Shown here: one piece after another, positions 9,987 to 20,100 of the stretch | Position numbering within the stretch: position 1 is the stretch's first letter | Layout: each line of letters opens with the position of its first letter | Source: Streptomyces luomodiensis | GTDB taxonomy: Bacteria > Actinomycetota > Actinomycetes > Streptomycetales > Streptomycetaceae | Length of the DNA: 64,000 nt | NCBI RefSeq assembly: GCF_031679605.1 | Contig: NZ_CP117522.1 | Coordinates: forward strand, 6,820,001 to 6,884,000 | Reading direction: 5' to 3' | Translations under genes and position numbers: made by a program | Notes under the pieces: generated by a model | The model's database searches: none | What the model was told of the DNA's origin: nothing | The model's input: the letters and a program-made list of their open reading frames with translations, nothing else

Positions 9987-12900
9987 ATGCTCGTCGACGT
10001 GCACACCACGTCTGTCAGCCCGGTGTTCGTCGGCCGCGCCGAGGAGTTGGCCACCCTCAGGGACGCGCTCGCCCGCGCCACCGCGGGCGAGCCCCAGGTG
10101 CTGCTGGTGGGCGGGGAGGCGGGGGTCGGCAAGACCCGGCTCGTCGACGAGTTCCTGGCCTCGGCCGTGGCCGAAGGGGCCGTCGCGGCGGTCGGCGGCT
10201 GCGTGGAAATCGGCGCCGACGGGCTGCCGTTCGCGCCCGTGTCCACCGTGCTGCGCTCACTGCGCCGTACGCTCGGCCCCGAGCTGGACGGGGCCGCCGC
10301 CGGGCAGGAGGGCGAACTGGCGCGGCTGCTCCCCGAGTTGGGCGAGACCGCCCGCGCGTCCCACGACGGGGACGGCCGGGCCCGGCTGTTCGAGCTCACC
10401 GTCCGGCTGCTGGAGCGGCTGGCCGCGGAGCGCACCCTCGTCGTCGCCATCGAGGATCTGCACTGGGCCGACCGCTCCACCCGCGAACTCCTCGGCTATC
10501 TCTTCCGCTCGCTGCTCAGCGCCCGGCTGCTGGTCGTGGCCACCTACCGCTCCGACGACATCCACCGCCGCCATCCGCTGCGCCCCTTCCTCGCCGAGGT
10601 GGACCGGATGCGCGAGGTGCGGCGCATCGAGCTCCGCCGCTTCACCCGGGGCGAGGTGCACGCCCAGCTAGCCGGGATCAACGGGGCCGAGCCCGAGCGC
10701 GACCTGGTCGACCGGATCTTCGAGCGCAGCGACGGCAACGCCTTCTTCGTCGAGGAGATCGCCCGCTCCCTCAACGAGGGCTGCGGCACCGGGCTCAGCG
10801 AATCGCTGCGCGATCTGCTGCTGGTGCGGGTCGAGGCGCTGCCCGAGGAGGCCCAGCGGGTGGTGCGGATCCTCGCCGAGGGCGGCTCCTCCGTGGAGTA
10901 CGCACTGCTGCGCGCGGTCGCCCGGCTCGGCGAGGACGAGCTGATCGACGCCCTGCGCTCGGCCGTGGGCGCCAACATCCTGCGCCCCACGGCCGATGAC
11001 AGCGGCTACCGCTTCCGGCACTCGCTGGTGCGCGAGGCCGTGGTGGACGATCTGCTGCCCGGTGAGCGCTTCCGGATCAATCGCCGCTTCGCCGAGGCCC
11101 TGGAGGCCGAGCCCGTGCTGGTGCGGGCCGACGAGCGGGCCGCCCGGCTGGCCAGTTACTGGTACCACGCGCGGGACCCCGCCAAGGCCCTCCCCGCCGT
11201 GCTCAGGGCGTCCGTCGAGGCACGGCGGCGGTACGCCCACGCGGAGCAGCTGCGGCTGCTGGAGCGGGCCATGGAGCTGTGGGAGGACGCCCCCGAGGAG
11301 ATACGGGAGGCGCAGCGCCCCCTGGACCACGCGGAGGCGTACCCCGCCTGCGGCTGTGCGGACCAGGCGCTGCGCCGGCTCGATCTGCTGGCCGAGGTGG
11401 TGGTGGCCGCGCGGCTGTCCGGGCAGCGGGAGCGGGCGCTGGCCGTCAGCAAGCGGGCGCTGCGGGCCCTGCACAGAAGCGGTGACGACCCGCTGCGGGC
11501 CGCCTGGTTCTGGACCCAGCGATCCGGGCTGATGACGGGCCTGGCGCGGGGCGACGGCTGGGCGGAGCTGAGCCGCGCCCAGGAGCTGGTGCGGGGACTG
11601 CCGCCGTCCCCCGTGCACGCCGAGGTCATGGCGCAGGTGGCGGGCTGGACGATGACCCACCGGCCCGGCCCGGAGGGACTGGCCGCCGCCGAACGGGCGG
11701 TGGAACTGGCCCGGATGGTGGGCGCCGAGAGCACGGAGCTGAACGCCCGGCTGACGCTGGCCTACTTCACCGCGGACTCCGGCGACCCCGACCACGGACT
11801 GGCCGAGATGCGCGAGGTGTGCGCCCAGGCCGTGGCGCTCGGCGACATCAGCGTCCTGGGCCGGTGCTACGTCAATCTGGCCTCGGCGCTGGAGGGGGTC
11901 GGCCGGTCGGCCGAGGCGGTGGAGACCGCCGAGGAGGGCGCCCTGATCCTGGACCGCGTCGGTCTGGTGGACTCCCGGTCCTGGGTGTACGGGAATCTGG
12001 CCGAGTCACTGTTCGCCCTGGGCCGCTGGGACGAGGCGGAGGCGGCGGCCCTGAAGACCCGGCGGCTGGCCCTCGGCACCAAGCCGCGCGGCACCGCCGC
12101 CAGCCGGCTCGCCCAGCTCGCACTGGCCCGCGGCGAATGGGACACGGCGGAGCGCGAGCTGGCCGCCGCCCGCGAGCACTACGGCGCCCACAACACCGAA
12201 CCGCAGTACACCCTCCAGGTCGCGGGGCACACCATCGAACTCGCGGCGGCGCGCGGCCGGATCCTGGATGTACGGGCCGTGCTGGACCAGGTCGTGGAGG
12301 CCGGCTTCCCGCCCGGGACGCAGCGCTACGCCTGGCCGCTGCTGTACGCGGCCACCGCCGCCGAGTCGGCCGCCCGCGGACTGCCCACCGCGGAGCCGGG
12401 CCGGGGCGAGGTGCTGGCCCGCATCCGCGCCGCCGCGAAGCGGGTGTCGCAGCCGGTGCCGGTATGGCGCGCCTACGCGGCGATGCTCCAGGCCGAACTG
12501 GAGCGCGCCGAGGGACGGGACCGGCCCGACCTCTGGGCCGAGGCCACGGATGCCTTCGCGGCGCTGGACTGCCCGTATCCGCTGGCCCGCGCCCGCCACC
12601 GCTGGGCGGAGGCGCTGCTCGCCCCGGGCCGGGGCGCCACGGCCACGGCCCAGGCCGATCGCGAACACGCCGCCGAACTGCTCGCCCAGGCGCATGCCGT
12701 GACCGAGCGGCTGGGCGCCCGCCCGCTGCGCGAGGAGATCGAGCTGCTGGCCCGGCGCGCCCGGCTGCCCCTGGCCTCCGCCGCGAGCCGCGCCGCGCTC
12801 GACGCGCCCACGGCAGGCACCCCCGCGCTGCCCTCGGCCCTGGGCTCCGCGGCGGGCTCCCCGGCCCCCGCCGCCGAACCCGCCGATCCGGCCGAGCAGC

Positions 12901-13121
12901 TGGGGCTGACGCCCCGGGAGCGGGACGTGCTGCGGCTGGTCGCCGCGGGGCGCAGCAATCGCCAGATCGCCGAGAAGCTGTTCATCTCCCCCAAGACGGC
13001 GAGCGTGCACGTCTCCAACATCCTGGCCAAACTGGGCGTCTCGGGCCGGGGCGAGGCGGCGGCCGTGGCCCACCGGCTACGGCTGGTCGACGGCCTGACC
13101 GACGGCGCGACGGCACGCTGA
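9987..13121 (+). CDS. LuxR-family AAA regulator (LAL type)
   Basis: Large ATP-binding LuxR regulator, 1044 aa from ATG 9987. An N-terminal STAND/AAA module carries Walker A (GGEAGVGKTRLVDEF) and Walker B (LVVAIEDLHWADRST). A long TPR-like helical middle follows, then a C-terminal HTH (LTPRERDVLRLVAAGRSNRQ...KLFISPKTASVHVSNILAKL). Such proteins activate transcription, often of secondary or sugar metabolism, after ligand and ATP binding. The frame is open further upstream (GTG 9801), but that part encodes only repeats, so I start at MLVDVHTTSVSPVFVGRAEE. The start is uncertain because no strong ribosome site is seen. Confidence 0.85.
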   Translation: MLVDVHTTSVSPVFVGRAEELATLRDALARATAGEPQVLLVGGEAGVGKTRLVDEFLASAVAEGAVAAVGGCVEIGADGLPFAPVSTVLRSLRRTLGPELDGAAAGQEGELARLLPELGETARASHDGDGRARLFELTVRLLERLAAERTLVVAIEDLHWADRSTRELLGYLFRSLLSARLLVVATYRSDDIHRRHPLRPFLAEVDRMREVRRIELRRFTRGEVHAQLAGINGAEPERDLVDRIFERSDGNAFFVEEIARSLNEGCGTGLSESLRDLLLVRVEALPEEAQRVVRILAEGGSSVEYALLRAVARLGEDELIDALRSAVGANILRPTADDSGYRFRHSLVREAVVDDLLPGERFRINRRFAEALEAEPVLVRADERAARLASYWYHARDPAKALPAVLRASVEARRRYAHAEQLRLLERAMELWEDAPEEIREAQRPLDHAEAYPACGCADQALRRLDLLAEVVVAARLSGQRERALAVSKRALRALHRSGDDPLRAAWFWTQRSGLMTGLARGDGWAELSRAQELVRGLPPSPVHAEVMAQVAGWTMTHRPGPEGLAAAERAVELARMVGAESTELNARLTLAYFTADSGDPDHGLAEMREVCAQAVALGDISVLGRCYVNLASALEGVGRSAEAVETAEEGALILDRVGLVDSRSWVYGNLAESLFALGRWDEAEAAALKTRRLALGTKPRGTAASRLAQLALARGEWDTAERELAAAREHYGAHNTEPQYTLQVAGHTIELAAARGRILDVRAVLDQVVEAGFPPGTQRYAWPLLYAATAAESAARGLPTAEPGRGEVLARIRAAAKRVSQPVPVWRAYAAMLQAELERAEGRDRPDLWAEATDAFAALDCPYPLARARHRWAEALLAPGRGATATAQADREHAAELLAQAHAVTERLGARPLREEIELLARRARLPLASAASRAALDAPTAGTPALPSALGSAAGSPAPAAEPADPAEQLGLTPRERDVLRLVAAGRSNRQIAEKLFISPKTASVHVSNILAKLGVSGRGEAAAVAHRLRLVDGLTDGATAR

Positions 13122-13131
13122 CCGCTCACCC

Positions 13132-13185
13132 GAGGACGGACAGGCCGCCCGGGACGGACGGGCCGCCTGGGACGGACGGGTCGCG
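13132..13185 (+). repeat. 18-bp tandem repeat, three units
   Basis: Three 18-bp units, roughly GGGACGGACGGGCCGCC with small changes, begin 10 bp after the LuxR stop codon. Non-coding, between LuxR (+) and the small minus-strand gene. No clear hairpin terminator is visible. Confidence 0.75.
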
Positions 13186-13229
13186 CTAGGTAGGTGCGCG
13201 CGCTGTGCGAGCGCCGGCAGCTCCTCGGG

Positions 13230-13397
13230 TCAGCCGCCTTCGCGGGGCCGGATCACCACCCGGCCGGAGTCGAGGTCTATGGGGCCCTTCCCCGGGTCGT
13301 TGCTGCCCGTCTCGTCCAGCGTGAACTCCAGCCGGTTGCGCTCTTCCTCGGTGTGCTTGCGGCTGGGCGCGAACAGTTCCTCGATGAGGTTGAACAT
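13230..13397 (-). CDS. Small DUF6191-like protein, 55 aa
   Basis: Sequence starts MFNLIEELFAPSRKHTEEER and ends DLDSGRVVIRPREGG. This pattern (MFNL..ELFAPGRKHT.EE.NRLE, then GPIDLDSG.V..RP) is one I recall from many Streptomyces small proteins grouped as DUF6191. Cytosolic, charged, function unknown. GGGGGTC precedes the ATG. No TTA codon. Confidence 0.75.
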   Translation of the reverse strand: MFNLIEELFAPSRKHTEEERNRLEFTLDETGSNDPGKGPIDLDSGRVVIRPREGG

Positions 13398-13520
13398 GAC
13401 GACCCCCGTAGGCGTGCGACTGCCGCCAGTGTAGGCAGACTCTTCACAGAACGGGCACGCCGCGACATGTCCGGCGAACTCGGCGCCACGATTGGCCGGT
13501 TCGCTCGCCCTTCGGCCTCC

Positions 13521-14693
13521 TCAGCGGACCTCCAGCCGCAGGATGCGGTCGTCTTGCCCACCCGGCTTCCCACGTCCGTCGGTGTTGCTCGTCGTCAGCC
13601 ACAGCCCCCCGTCGTCCGCCGCCACCACGCTGCGCAGCCGCCCGTACTTCCCGTCCAGGAACGACTGCGGCTTCGCCGCCGGCTTGTCGCCCTTCAGCGG
13701 GATGCGCCACAGCCGCTCACCGCGCAGCCCCGCCATCCAGATCGAGCCCTCGGCGAAGGCGATTCCGCTCGGCGACGCGTCCTTGGGCTTCCACTGCTCG
13801 ACCGGGTCGACGAAGCTCTTCTCACCGGCCTTGCCCTCGGCCTTCGGCCAGCCGTAGTTCTTGCCCGGTTCGATCAGATTGAGCTCGTCCCAGGTGTCCT
13901 GGCCGAACTCGGAGGCCCACAGCCGCTTGTCCTCGTCCCAGGCCAGGCCCTGCACATTGCGGTGCCCCCAGGAGTAGACGGCCGACTCGGCGTCCGGATT
14001 GCGGGGCGCGGGCTCGCCGTCCGGGGTCATCCGCAGGATCTTGCCGCCCAAGGAGTCCGTGTCCTGGGCGAGCCCGCGGTCACCGCTCTCTCCCGTGCCC
14101 GCGTAGAGCATCTTGTCCGGGCCGAAGGCGATCCGGCCGCCGTTGTGGATCGTGCCCTTGGGGATGCCCTTGAAGACCGTGTCCGGGGCGCCCAGCTGAT
14201 CGCCCGCGGGACGCCTGTCGTCGTACATCATCCGGGCGATGCGGTTGTCCGAATCGGTGGTGAAGTACGCGTAGATCATATGGTCCGCGCCGAAGTCGGA
14301 GGAGACCGCCAGCCCCAGCAGCCCGCCCTCACCGGCGGCGGAGACCCCCGGGACGGAGCCCACCTCGGTCTTCTTGCCCGTGTCCGCCGAGACCTTGAAG
14401 ATCTTCCCGGTGTCACGCGAGGAGACCAGCAGATCCCCGCCGGGCAGCGCCGCGAGCCCCCAGGGGGAGTCGAGCTTCGTGGTGAGGGTGCGCACCACCT
14501 TCACCGAGCCCTTCGCGGGCGCCGCGGACTCCGTCGGCGAGGGCGTGCCCGCGTCGGACCTTTCGCTTCCCGACTTCGCGGGTGTGGAGGTCCGGCCGAC
14601 CGGTCTGGTGATGCTGTCGCCGTCGGACGAGCAGCCGGCCACGAGCAAGACGGCGGCAGCGGCGAGAACAGAGGTGACGCGAGGACGTCGCAC
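13521..14693 (-). CDS. PQQ/glucose-sorbosone dehydrogenase-like lipoprotein
   Basis: Extracellular beta-propeller lipoprotein of 390 aa in the GSDH (soluble aldose dehydrogenase-like) family. The N-terminus is a lipoprotein signal, MRRPRVTSVLAAAAVLLVAG then C, lipobox LVAGC. The propeller shows LDSPWGLAALPGGDLLVSSR, GEGGLLGLAVSSDF, IHNGGRIAFGPD, YAGTGESGD, SWGHRNVQGLAWD and ASEFGQDTWDELN. Family members oxidise sugars with PQQ, but many actinobacterial ones have no proven substrate. GTG 14693 is chosen because GGAGAGG lies 9 nt upstream; the longer frame to 14840 lacks a ribosome site and would bury the signal peptide. Confidence 0.82.
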   Translation of the reverse strand: MRRPRVTSVLAAAAVLLVAGCSSDGDSITRPVGRTSTPAKSGSERSDAGTPSPTESAAPAKGSVKVVRTLTTKLDSPWGLAALPGGDLLVSSRDTGKIFKVSADTGKKTEVGSVPGVSAAGEGGLLGLAVSSDFGADHMIYAYFTTDSDNRIARMMYDDRRPAGDQLGAPDTVFKGIPKGTIHNGGRIAFGPDKMLYAGTGESGDRGLAQDTDSLGGKILRMTPDGEPAPRNPDAESAVYSWGHRNVQGLAWDEDKRLWASEFGQDTWDELNLIEPGKNYGWPKAEGKAGEKSFVDPVEQWKPKDASPSGIAFAEGSIWMAGLRGERLWRIPLKGDKPAAKPQSFLDGKYGRLRSVVAADDGGLWLTTSNTDGRGKPGGQDDRILRLEVR

Positions 14694-14894
14694 GGTCGGA
14701 TTCCTCTCCATGAACACGTGTGCCGCGGCACGGCACTGATTCTTATACACCGCTGCCCCGCACCGGGTTCCCGTCCCCGGACCGAGCCCGGACCGGCCAC
14801 CTTCCCCGCCCCCGGCCCCCAGCGCCACGATCCGCTCCACGGCCCCGGCCTCCCGGCCCCTCGGCCCCAGCCCCTCAGCCCCGGCCCCGCGGCC

Positions 14895-15893
14895 TCAGTC
14901 CCACGACCCCAGTGCCGTCGGCAGTTCCGCGATCTCCGCGAGGTCCTCGTGCGACAGCAGCACATCGGCCGCCGCGCAGTTCTCCGCCGCCCACCGCGCC
15001 CGCTTCGTCCCCGGCACCGGCACCACATGCGGCCCCTGCGCCAGCAGCCAGGCCAAGGCCACCTGCGCCGGGGTCACCGTGTCCCCGTGCCGCTGGGCGA
15101 CCCGCCGCAGACCGGCCACGATCGGCTGGTTCGCGGCCATCATCTCCGCCGTGAACCGCGGATGCCGGGCCCGCATGTCGTCCGGTTCGAAGCCCTGCCC
15201 GGGGGTCAGCGTCCCGCTCAGGAAGCCGTTGCCGAGCGGCATCGCCGCCAGGAAGCCGACCCCGCGCGAGGCGCACCACGGCACCAGCGCCTCCAGCGCC
15301 TCGGGCGACCACACCGACAGCTCCGCCTGCACACAGCTGACCGGGAAGACCTGTTGGACCCGCTCCAGCTGGCGCACCGTGGCGTCGTGCATCCCGGCGC
15401 CCGCCCGCCGCTGCGCCCGTGCCCCCACGGCGCACAGTCCCAGCGCCCGCACCTTCCCGGCCGCGACCAGCTCCGCCATCGCGCCCCAGGTCTCCTCTAT
15501 CGGCACCTCCGGGTCGGCCCGGTGGAGCTGGTAGAGGTCGATCACATCGGTCTGGAGCCGGCGCAGCGAGGCGTCGCAGGCCCGTTTCACATAGCCGGGC
15601 CGCCCGTTGGCCACGATGTGCTGCTCACCCACCAGCAGTCCGCATTTGGTGGATACGAAGGCGTCCGCCCGTCGCTCCTTGAGCACCCGCCCCACCAGCA
15701 GCTCATTGGTGAAGGGGCCGTACATGTCGGCGGTGTCCAGCAGGCTCGCGCCCGAGTCGAGCGCGGCGTGCACGGCGCGCTCCGAGTGCTCGCCGCTGCG
15801 CTGCGAAGCGGTGTACGCCCAGCTCATCGGCATGCATCCAAGGCCGATCGCACCCACTTCGAGCGCCGCCGCTCCGAGTCTCCTGCGCTCCAC
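14895..15893 (-). CDS. Aldo/keto reductase
   Basis: 332-aa NADPH-dependent oxidoreductase of the AKR superfamily (TIM barrel). Visible are LGLGCMPMSW-like start (AIGLGCMPMSWAY), LLDTADMYGPFTNE with catalytic Asp and Tyr, Lys in VSTKCG, and His in DLYQLHRADP, giving a full D-Y-K-H tetrad. The C-terminal cofactor region is VPVPGTKRARWAAEN. Substrate unknown. GTG start at 15893 with GGAGGGG upstream; a longer open frame toward 16130 overlaps the divergent dehydrogenase and is rejected. Confidence 0.88.
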   Translation of the reverse strand: MERRRLGAAALEVGAIGLGCMPMSWAYTASQRSGEHSERAVHAALDSGASLLDTADMYGPFTNELLVGRVLKERRADAFVSTKCGLLVGEQHIVANGRPGYVKRACDASLRRLQTDVIDLYQLHRADPEVPIEETWGAMAELVAAGKVRALGLCAVGARAQRRAGAGMHDATVRQLERVQQVFPVSCVQAELSVWSPEALEALVPWCASRGVGFLAAMPLGNGFLSGTLTPGQGFEPDDMRARHPRFTAEMMAANQPIVAGLRRVAQRHGDTVTPAQVALAWLLAQGPHVVPVPGTKRARWAAENCAAADVLLSHEDLAEIAELPTALGSWD

Positions 15894-15957
15894 CTGGCCT
15901 GACCCCTCCCGTTCCCTCGGACCCCAAACTAACCTCTGCCAACGCTGGGTGATCGCA

Positions 15958-15970
15958 TAGCCTCCTGGCA
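15958..15970 (+). promoter_or_regulatory. Candidate leaderless promoter (TAGCCT) for the hydroxyacid dehydrogenase
   Basis: TAGCCT at 15958-15963 ends exactly 6 nt before the ATG at 15970, and no Shine-Dalgarno sequence is present. This spacing would put the transcript start on the A of ATG. The -35 element is weak. Confidence 0.45.
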
Positions 15971-16968
15971 TGAGTGCAGACCACAGCGATACGCTCCGGC
16001 GCCAGGACGCGACGCACGGTTCGTCCGAGGCGCGTGACCTGGTGTGGCTGCCGATCCCGCCCGAGGAGATCGACGGCCTGCCCGACACCCTCGAATACGC
16101 CCACTGGGACGGCGGTCCCGACTTCCCCACCGACCCGGCGCGCTGCGCGTTCTACTGCGTCCCCTACATGAAGAAGCCGGAGGTGTGCACCCGCCCGCTG
16201 GCCGCCATGACCAACCTGCGGGTGGTGCAGACCCTCACCGCCGGAATAGACCACATCAAGCCCGCGCTGGCGGATCTCGCGCCCGGGGTGCGGCTGTGCA
16301 ACGCGCGCGGGGTGCACGACGCGAGCACCGCCGAGCTCGCCCTCACCCTCATCCTGGCCTCGCTGCGCGGCATCCCCGACTTCGTCCGGAACCAGGACGC
16401 CGGGGAGTGGCGCTCCGGCTTCCGTCCCGCGCTCGCCGACAAGTCGGTACTGATCGTCGGCTACGGGGCCATCGGCAGCGCCATCGAGGACCGGCTTGTG
16501 CCATTTGAGTGCGAGCGGGTGGCGCGCGTCGCGCGCTCCCCGCGCACGACCGAGCGCGGCCCGGTGCATCCGATCGACGAACTGCCCCGACTGCTTCCGG
16601 AAGCCGATGTGGTGGTGCTGGTCACACCGCTCACCGAGGCCACCCGCGGTCTGGCCGGGGCGGACTTCCTGTCCCGGATGAAGGACGGGGCACTGCTGGT
16701 GAACGTCGCGCGTGGCGCGGTGGTGGACACCAAGGCCCTGCTCAGCGAGGTGGAGTCGGGTCGGCTGCGGGCCGCGCTCGATGTGACCGACCCCGAACCA
16801 CTGCCCGCCGGGCATCCGCTGTGGCACGCTCCAGGAGTGCTCATCACCCCGCATGTGGGCGGCCCCTCGTCGGCGTTCCTCCCGCGTGCCAAGCGGCTCT
16901 TGCGGGACCAGCTGAACCGCTTCGCGCGCGGTGAGTCGCTGGAACATCTCGTCGCCACCACGGGGTAG
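15970..16968 (+). CDS. D-isomer-specific 2-hydroxyacid dehydrogenase
   Basis: 332-aa NAD(P)-dependent dehydrogenase of the D-lactate/glycerate dehydrogenase family. Rossmann motif SVLIVGYGAIGSAIEDRL, NAD-binding and catalytic Arg in LLVNVARGAVVDTKAL, catalytic Glu in DVTDPEPLP, and His in VLITPHVGGP. Natural substrate is not evident. Divergent from the aldo/keto reductase with a 76-bp gap; both are redox enzymes, but a shared pathway is only a guess. Confidence 0.87.
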   Translation: MSADHSDTLRRQDATHGSSEARDLVWLPIPPEEIDGLPDTLEYAHWDGGPDFPTDPARCAFYCVPYMKKPEVCTRPLAAMTNLRVVQTLTAGIDHIKPALADLAPGVRLCNARGVHDASTAELALTLILASLRGIPDFVRNQDAGEWRSGFRPALADKSVLIVGYGAIGSAIEDRLVPFECERVARVARSPRTTERGPVHPIDELPRLLPEADVVVLVTPLTEATRGLAGADFLSRMKDGALLVNVARGAVVDTKALLSEVESGRLRAALDVTDPEPLPAGHPLWHAPGVLITPHVGGPSSAFLPRAKRLLRDQLNRFARGESLEHLVATTG

Positions 16969-17125
16969 ACATGCCTCTGGCACCACATACAGGCACCGAT
17001 TGACTTCACTCCGTATATACAACGGCGTAGTCGGTTACGGTGCGTAGATGGCCTATGTCCCTGAGTGACCAGTCTGGTGTATCGTCCCGAGCGGGGGCTG
17101 CGCCACTGACCTGACGGCGTCAGCG

Positions 17126-20100
17126 ATGGACCGGAACTCGAGGGGGGCGACGGGCGATGTGTGGCCGATGGACCGACAACCCGACGCAGCTCAGGCGTCA
17201 ACCGCGACACTTCCGCGCAGCCGCGCGGATCTCCGACTCGATGAGGCCCTCGGGGATAGCGCTCCCGGGGTTCCCGAGGCGTCAGTGGTCCGCCACGCAG
17301 TGGATGGCAGTCCGGTGAGCGCCTCCGGAGCGGTGCTCGCCCGGTCGTCGGTCTCCGGCGGCGCGGGGCTGTTGCCGCAAGTGGTCCTCGTCCTGGCCTG
17401 CGGCGGCTACGCGGCGGGCGCGGCCCTGGGCTGGGGCTCGTCCCGGCTGGCCCTGTTCATGGGCGACTTCGGGCTGAGCGCCGTCGCGTTCGCCGCCGCG
17501 GCGTCCTGTCTGTGGCACGGCCGGCGGCATGCCGGGCGGCTGCGCCCGGCGTGGCTGCTGTTCGCGGTCTCCTCGGCCATGGCCGCGCTGGGGAACGCCG
17601 TATGGGGCTGGTACGAGGTGGTGCTCGGCCGCCCCGTGCCGACCCCCTCGGCCGCCGACTTCTGCTTCCTGCTCTTCGCCCCGCCCGCCATCGTCGGGAT
17701 GCTGGTGCTCGCCAAGCGTCCGACGAGCCGGGCCCGGTGGATCTGTCTGTGCCTGGACGCCTGGCTGATCGCCGGATCGCTGGTCACGCTCTCCTGGAGC
17801 CTCGCCCTCGCCCACACCGGGCAGTTCGGCGGGGACGGCGCCTCCGTGGCCCGCCGGGCCCTGGCGCTCGCCTATCCGCTGCTGGACATCGTGCTCGTCA
17901 GCATGGTGATCGTGCTGCACTTCCGGCGCTCGTCGGCCAACCGCTCCGCGATCAACACCGCGATCGCCGCCTTCGCGCTCACCGTGCTGTGCGACGCGCT
18001 GTTCACCTCGCCGCTGCTGCGCGAGCACTACCGCTCCGGGCAGATACTCGACGCCGGGTGGTTCGCCGGGTCCGCGCTGCTGGCGTACGCCCCGTGGGTG
18101 GCCCGCCGCGAGGCCGCCCAGAACCCGCCGCCGGCGCGCCGCTCCGCCCAGCAGAGCGTCCCCATCGCCGGCTCGCTCGCCGCACTCGCGCCCTATCTCG
18201 CCGCCGCCGTCTGCACCCTGGGGGTCCTGTTCAACGTGATGGACGGCCGGCCGATCGACGGGGTGGTGCTCCTCACCGCCTGCGCGGTCGTGCTCGCGCT
18301 CGTCGTCCGGCAGGCGATCATGCTGATGGACAACATCCGGCTCACCCAGGAACTGGCCCAGAAGGAGAACCACTTCCGCTCCCTGGTGCAGAGCTCCAGC
18401 GATGTGATCATGATCGCCGCGCCCACCGGGATCCTGCGCTACGTCAGCCCGGCCGCCTCCGGGGTCTACGGCCGTGACGCGGACGAGCTGGAGGGCTCCG
18501 AGCTGGCCTCCCTCATCCACCCCGAGGACCTCGGATCGGTGGTGCACGAGGTGCGCCGGTTCCTGGCCGCCTCACCGGGCGAGGAGCCCACCACCCGCAT
18601 CGAATGCCGCTTCCGCTCCGGCTCCGGCGACTGGCTCAACGTGGAGTCGACGATCAACCGCCACCACGGCGGGCTGATCTTCAACAGCCGCGATGTCACC
18701 GAGCGGGTCCGGCTCCAGGCCCAGTTGCAGCACAACGCCGAGCACGACCCGCTCACCGATCTGCCCAACCGCGCGCTGTTCACCCGGCGGGTCCGGCACG
18801 CGGTCGCCGGCCGCCGCCGTACGGACGCGGGCACCGCCGTGCTCTTCATCGACCTCGACGGCTTCAAGGCGGTCAACGACACCGTCGGCCACCACGCCGG
18901 TGACGAACTGCTGGTGCAGGCCGCCCGCCGGCTCCAGGAGTCCGTCCGGTCCGGGTCCGGCGACTGCGCGGCCCGGCTCGGGGGCGACGAGTTCGCCGCC
19001 CTCATCGTCGGCGACGGCGCGGGGGACGAGGGCGCGCGCGAGCGGCGCATCATGGAGATCGCCGACCGGCTGCGGGTCCGGCTCTCCCAGCCCTACCGGG
19101 TCGAGGGCGGCACCGAGGTCCGCGTGGCCGCCAGCATCGGCGTCGCCTTCGCCGAGCCCGGGACCAGCCCCGGCGCCCTGATGCGCAACGCCGATCTGGC
19201 GATGTACCGCGCCAAGGCCGCGGGCAAGAACCGCGTCGAGCTGTACGCGCCGCAGATGCAGGCCGAGGTGGCGCGCCGGGCCGAGGTCGCCACCAGACTG
19301 CGCGCCGCCCTGCACGACGGGGAGTTCGTCCTGCTGCACCAGCCCGTCGTCGAGCTGACCAGCGGCCGGATCACCGCGGTCGCGGCGCAGGCCCGCTGGC
19401 GCTCGGCCCAGGGCATCCTGTTCACCCCCGCCGAGTTCCTCCGGGTCGCCGACAACGGCCGTGGCGGCGGCGAGGACACGACCCGCACCGCCGAGCTGGC
19501 CCGCTGGATGCTGGAGGCGGCCGTGGAGCAGGCCGCCCAGCGGCGCCGCGACGGCCACCTCGTGCCGGTCTGCGTACGGCTCCCCGCGAGCCGGCTGGTG
19601 GACAAGTCGATGCCGCCCAAGGCCGTGGAGGCTCTGCTGACCCGCCATGGGCTGCCGTCCAGCGCGCTGATCCTGGAGCTGACCGACAGCGATCCACGCG
19701 TGCCGCTCGACGAGCTCGAGCACCGCCTCGGCGCGCTGCGCCGCCTGGGGGTGCGGATCGCCCTCGACGGCTTCGGCAGCGGCTATGCCGCGATCAGGGC
19801 GCTGCGCAGGCTCCCCATCGACGTACTGAAACTGGACCCCGGGCTGGTCGAGGGCGTGGTCGAGTCCTCACGGCTCCACAAGATCACCGCAGGGCTGCTG
19901 AGGATCGCCGGCGACCTCGGGATGCAGTCCATCGCCGAGGGGGTGGAGTTGCCCGAGCAGATCGTCACCCTGCGCGGTATGGGATGCACCCACGCCCAGG
20001 GGGCGGCCTTCAGCGGACCGCTCGATGAGCACCGGCTGCGCCGGGCGCTGCTGCGCGGCGGCTATCCGGTGCCGCGCTCGGAGCCCCCGCTGCTGGTCGG

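Noticed and set aside
17000..17028. TTGACT ... TATATAC considered as promoter of the second GGDEF gene
   Set aside because: The AT-rich block lies only about 10 bp from TTGACT; no hexamer fits at 16-19 bp.
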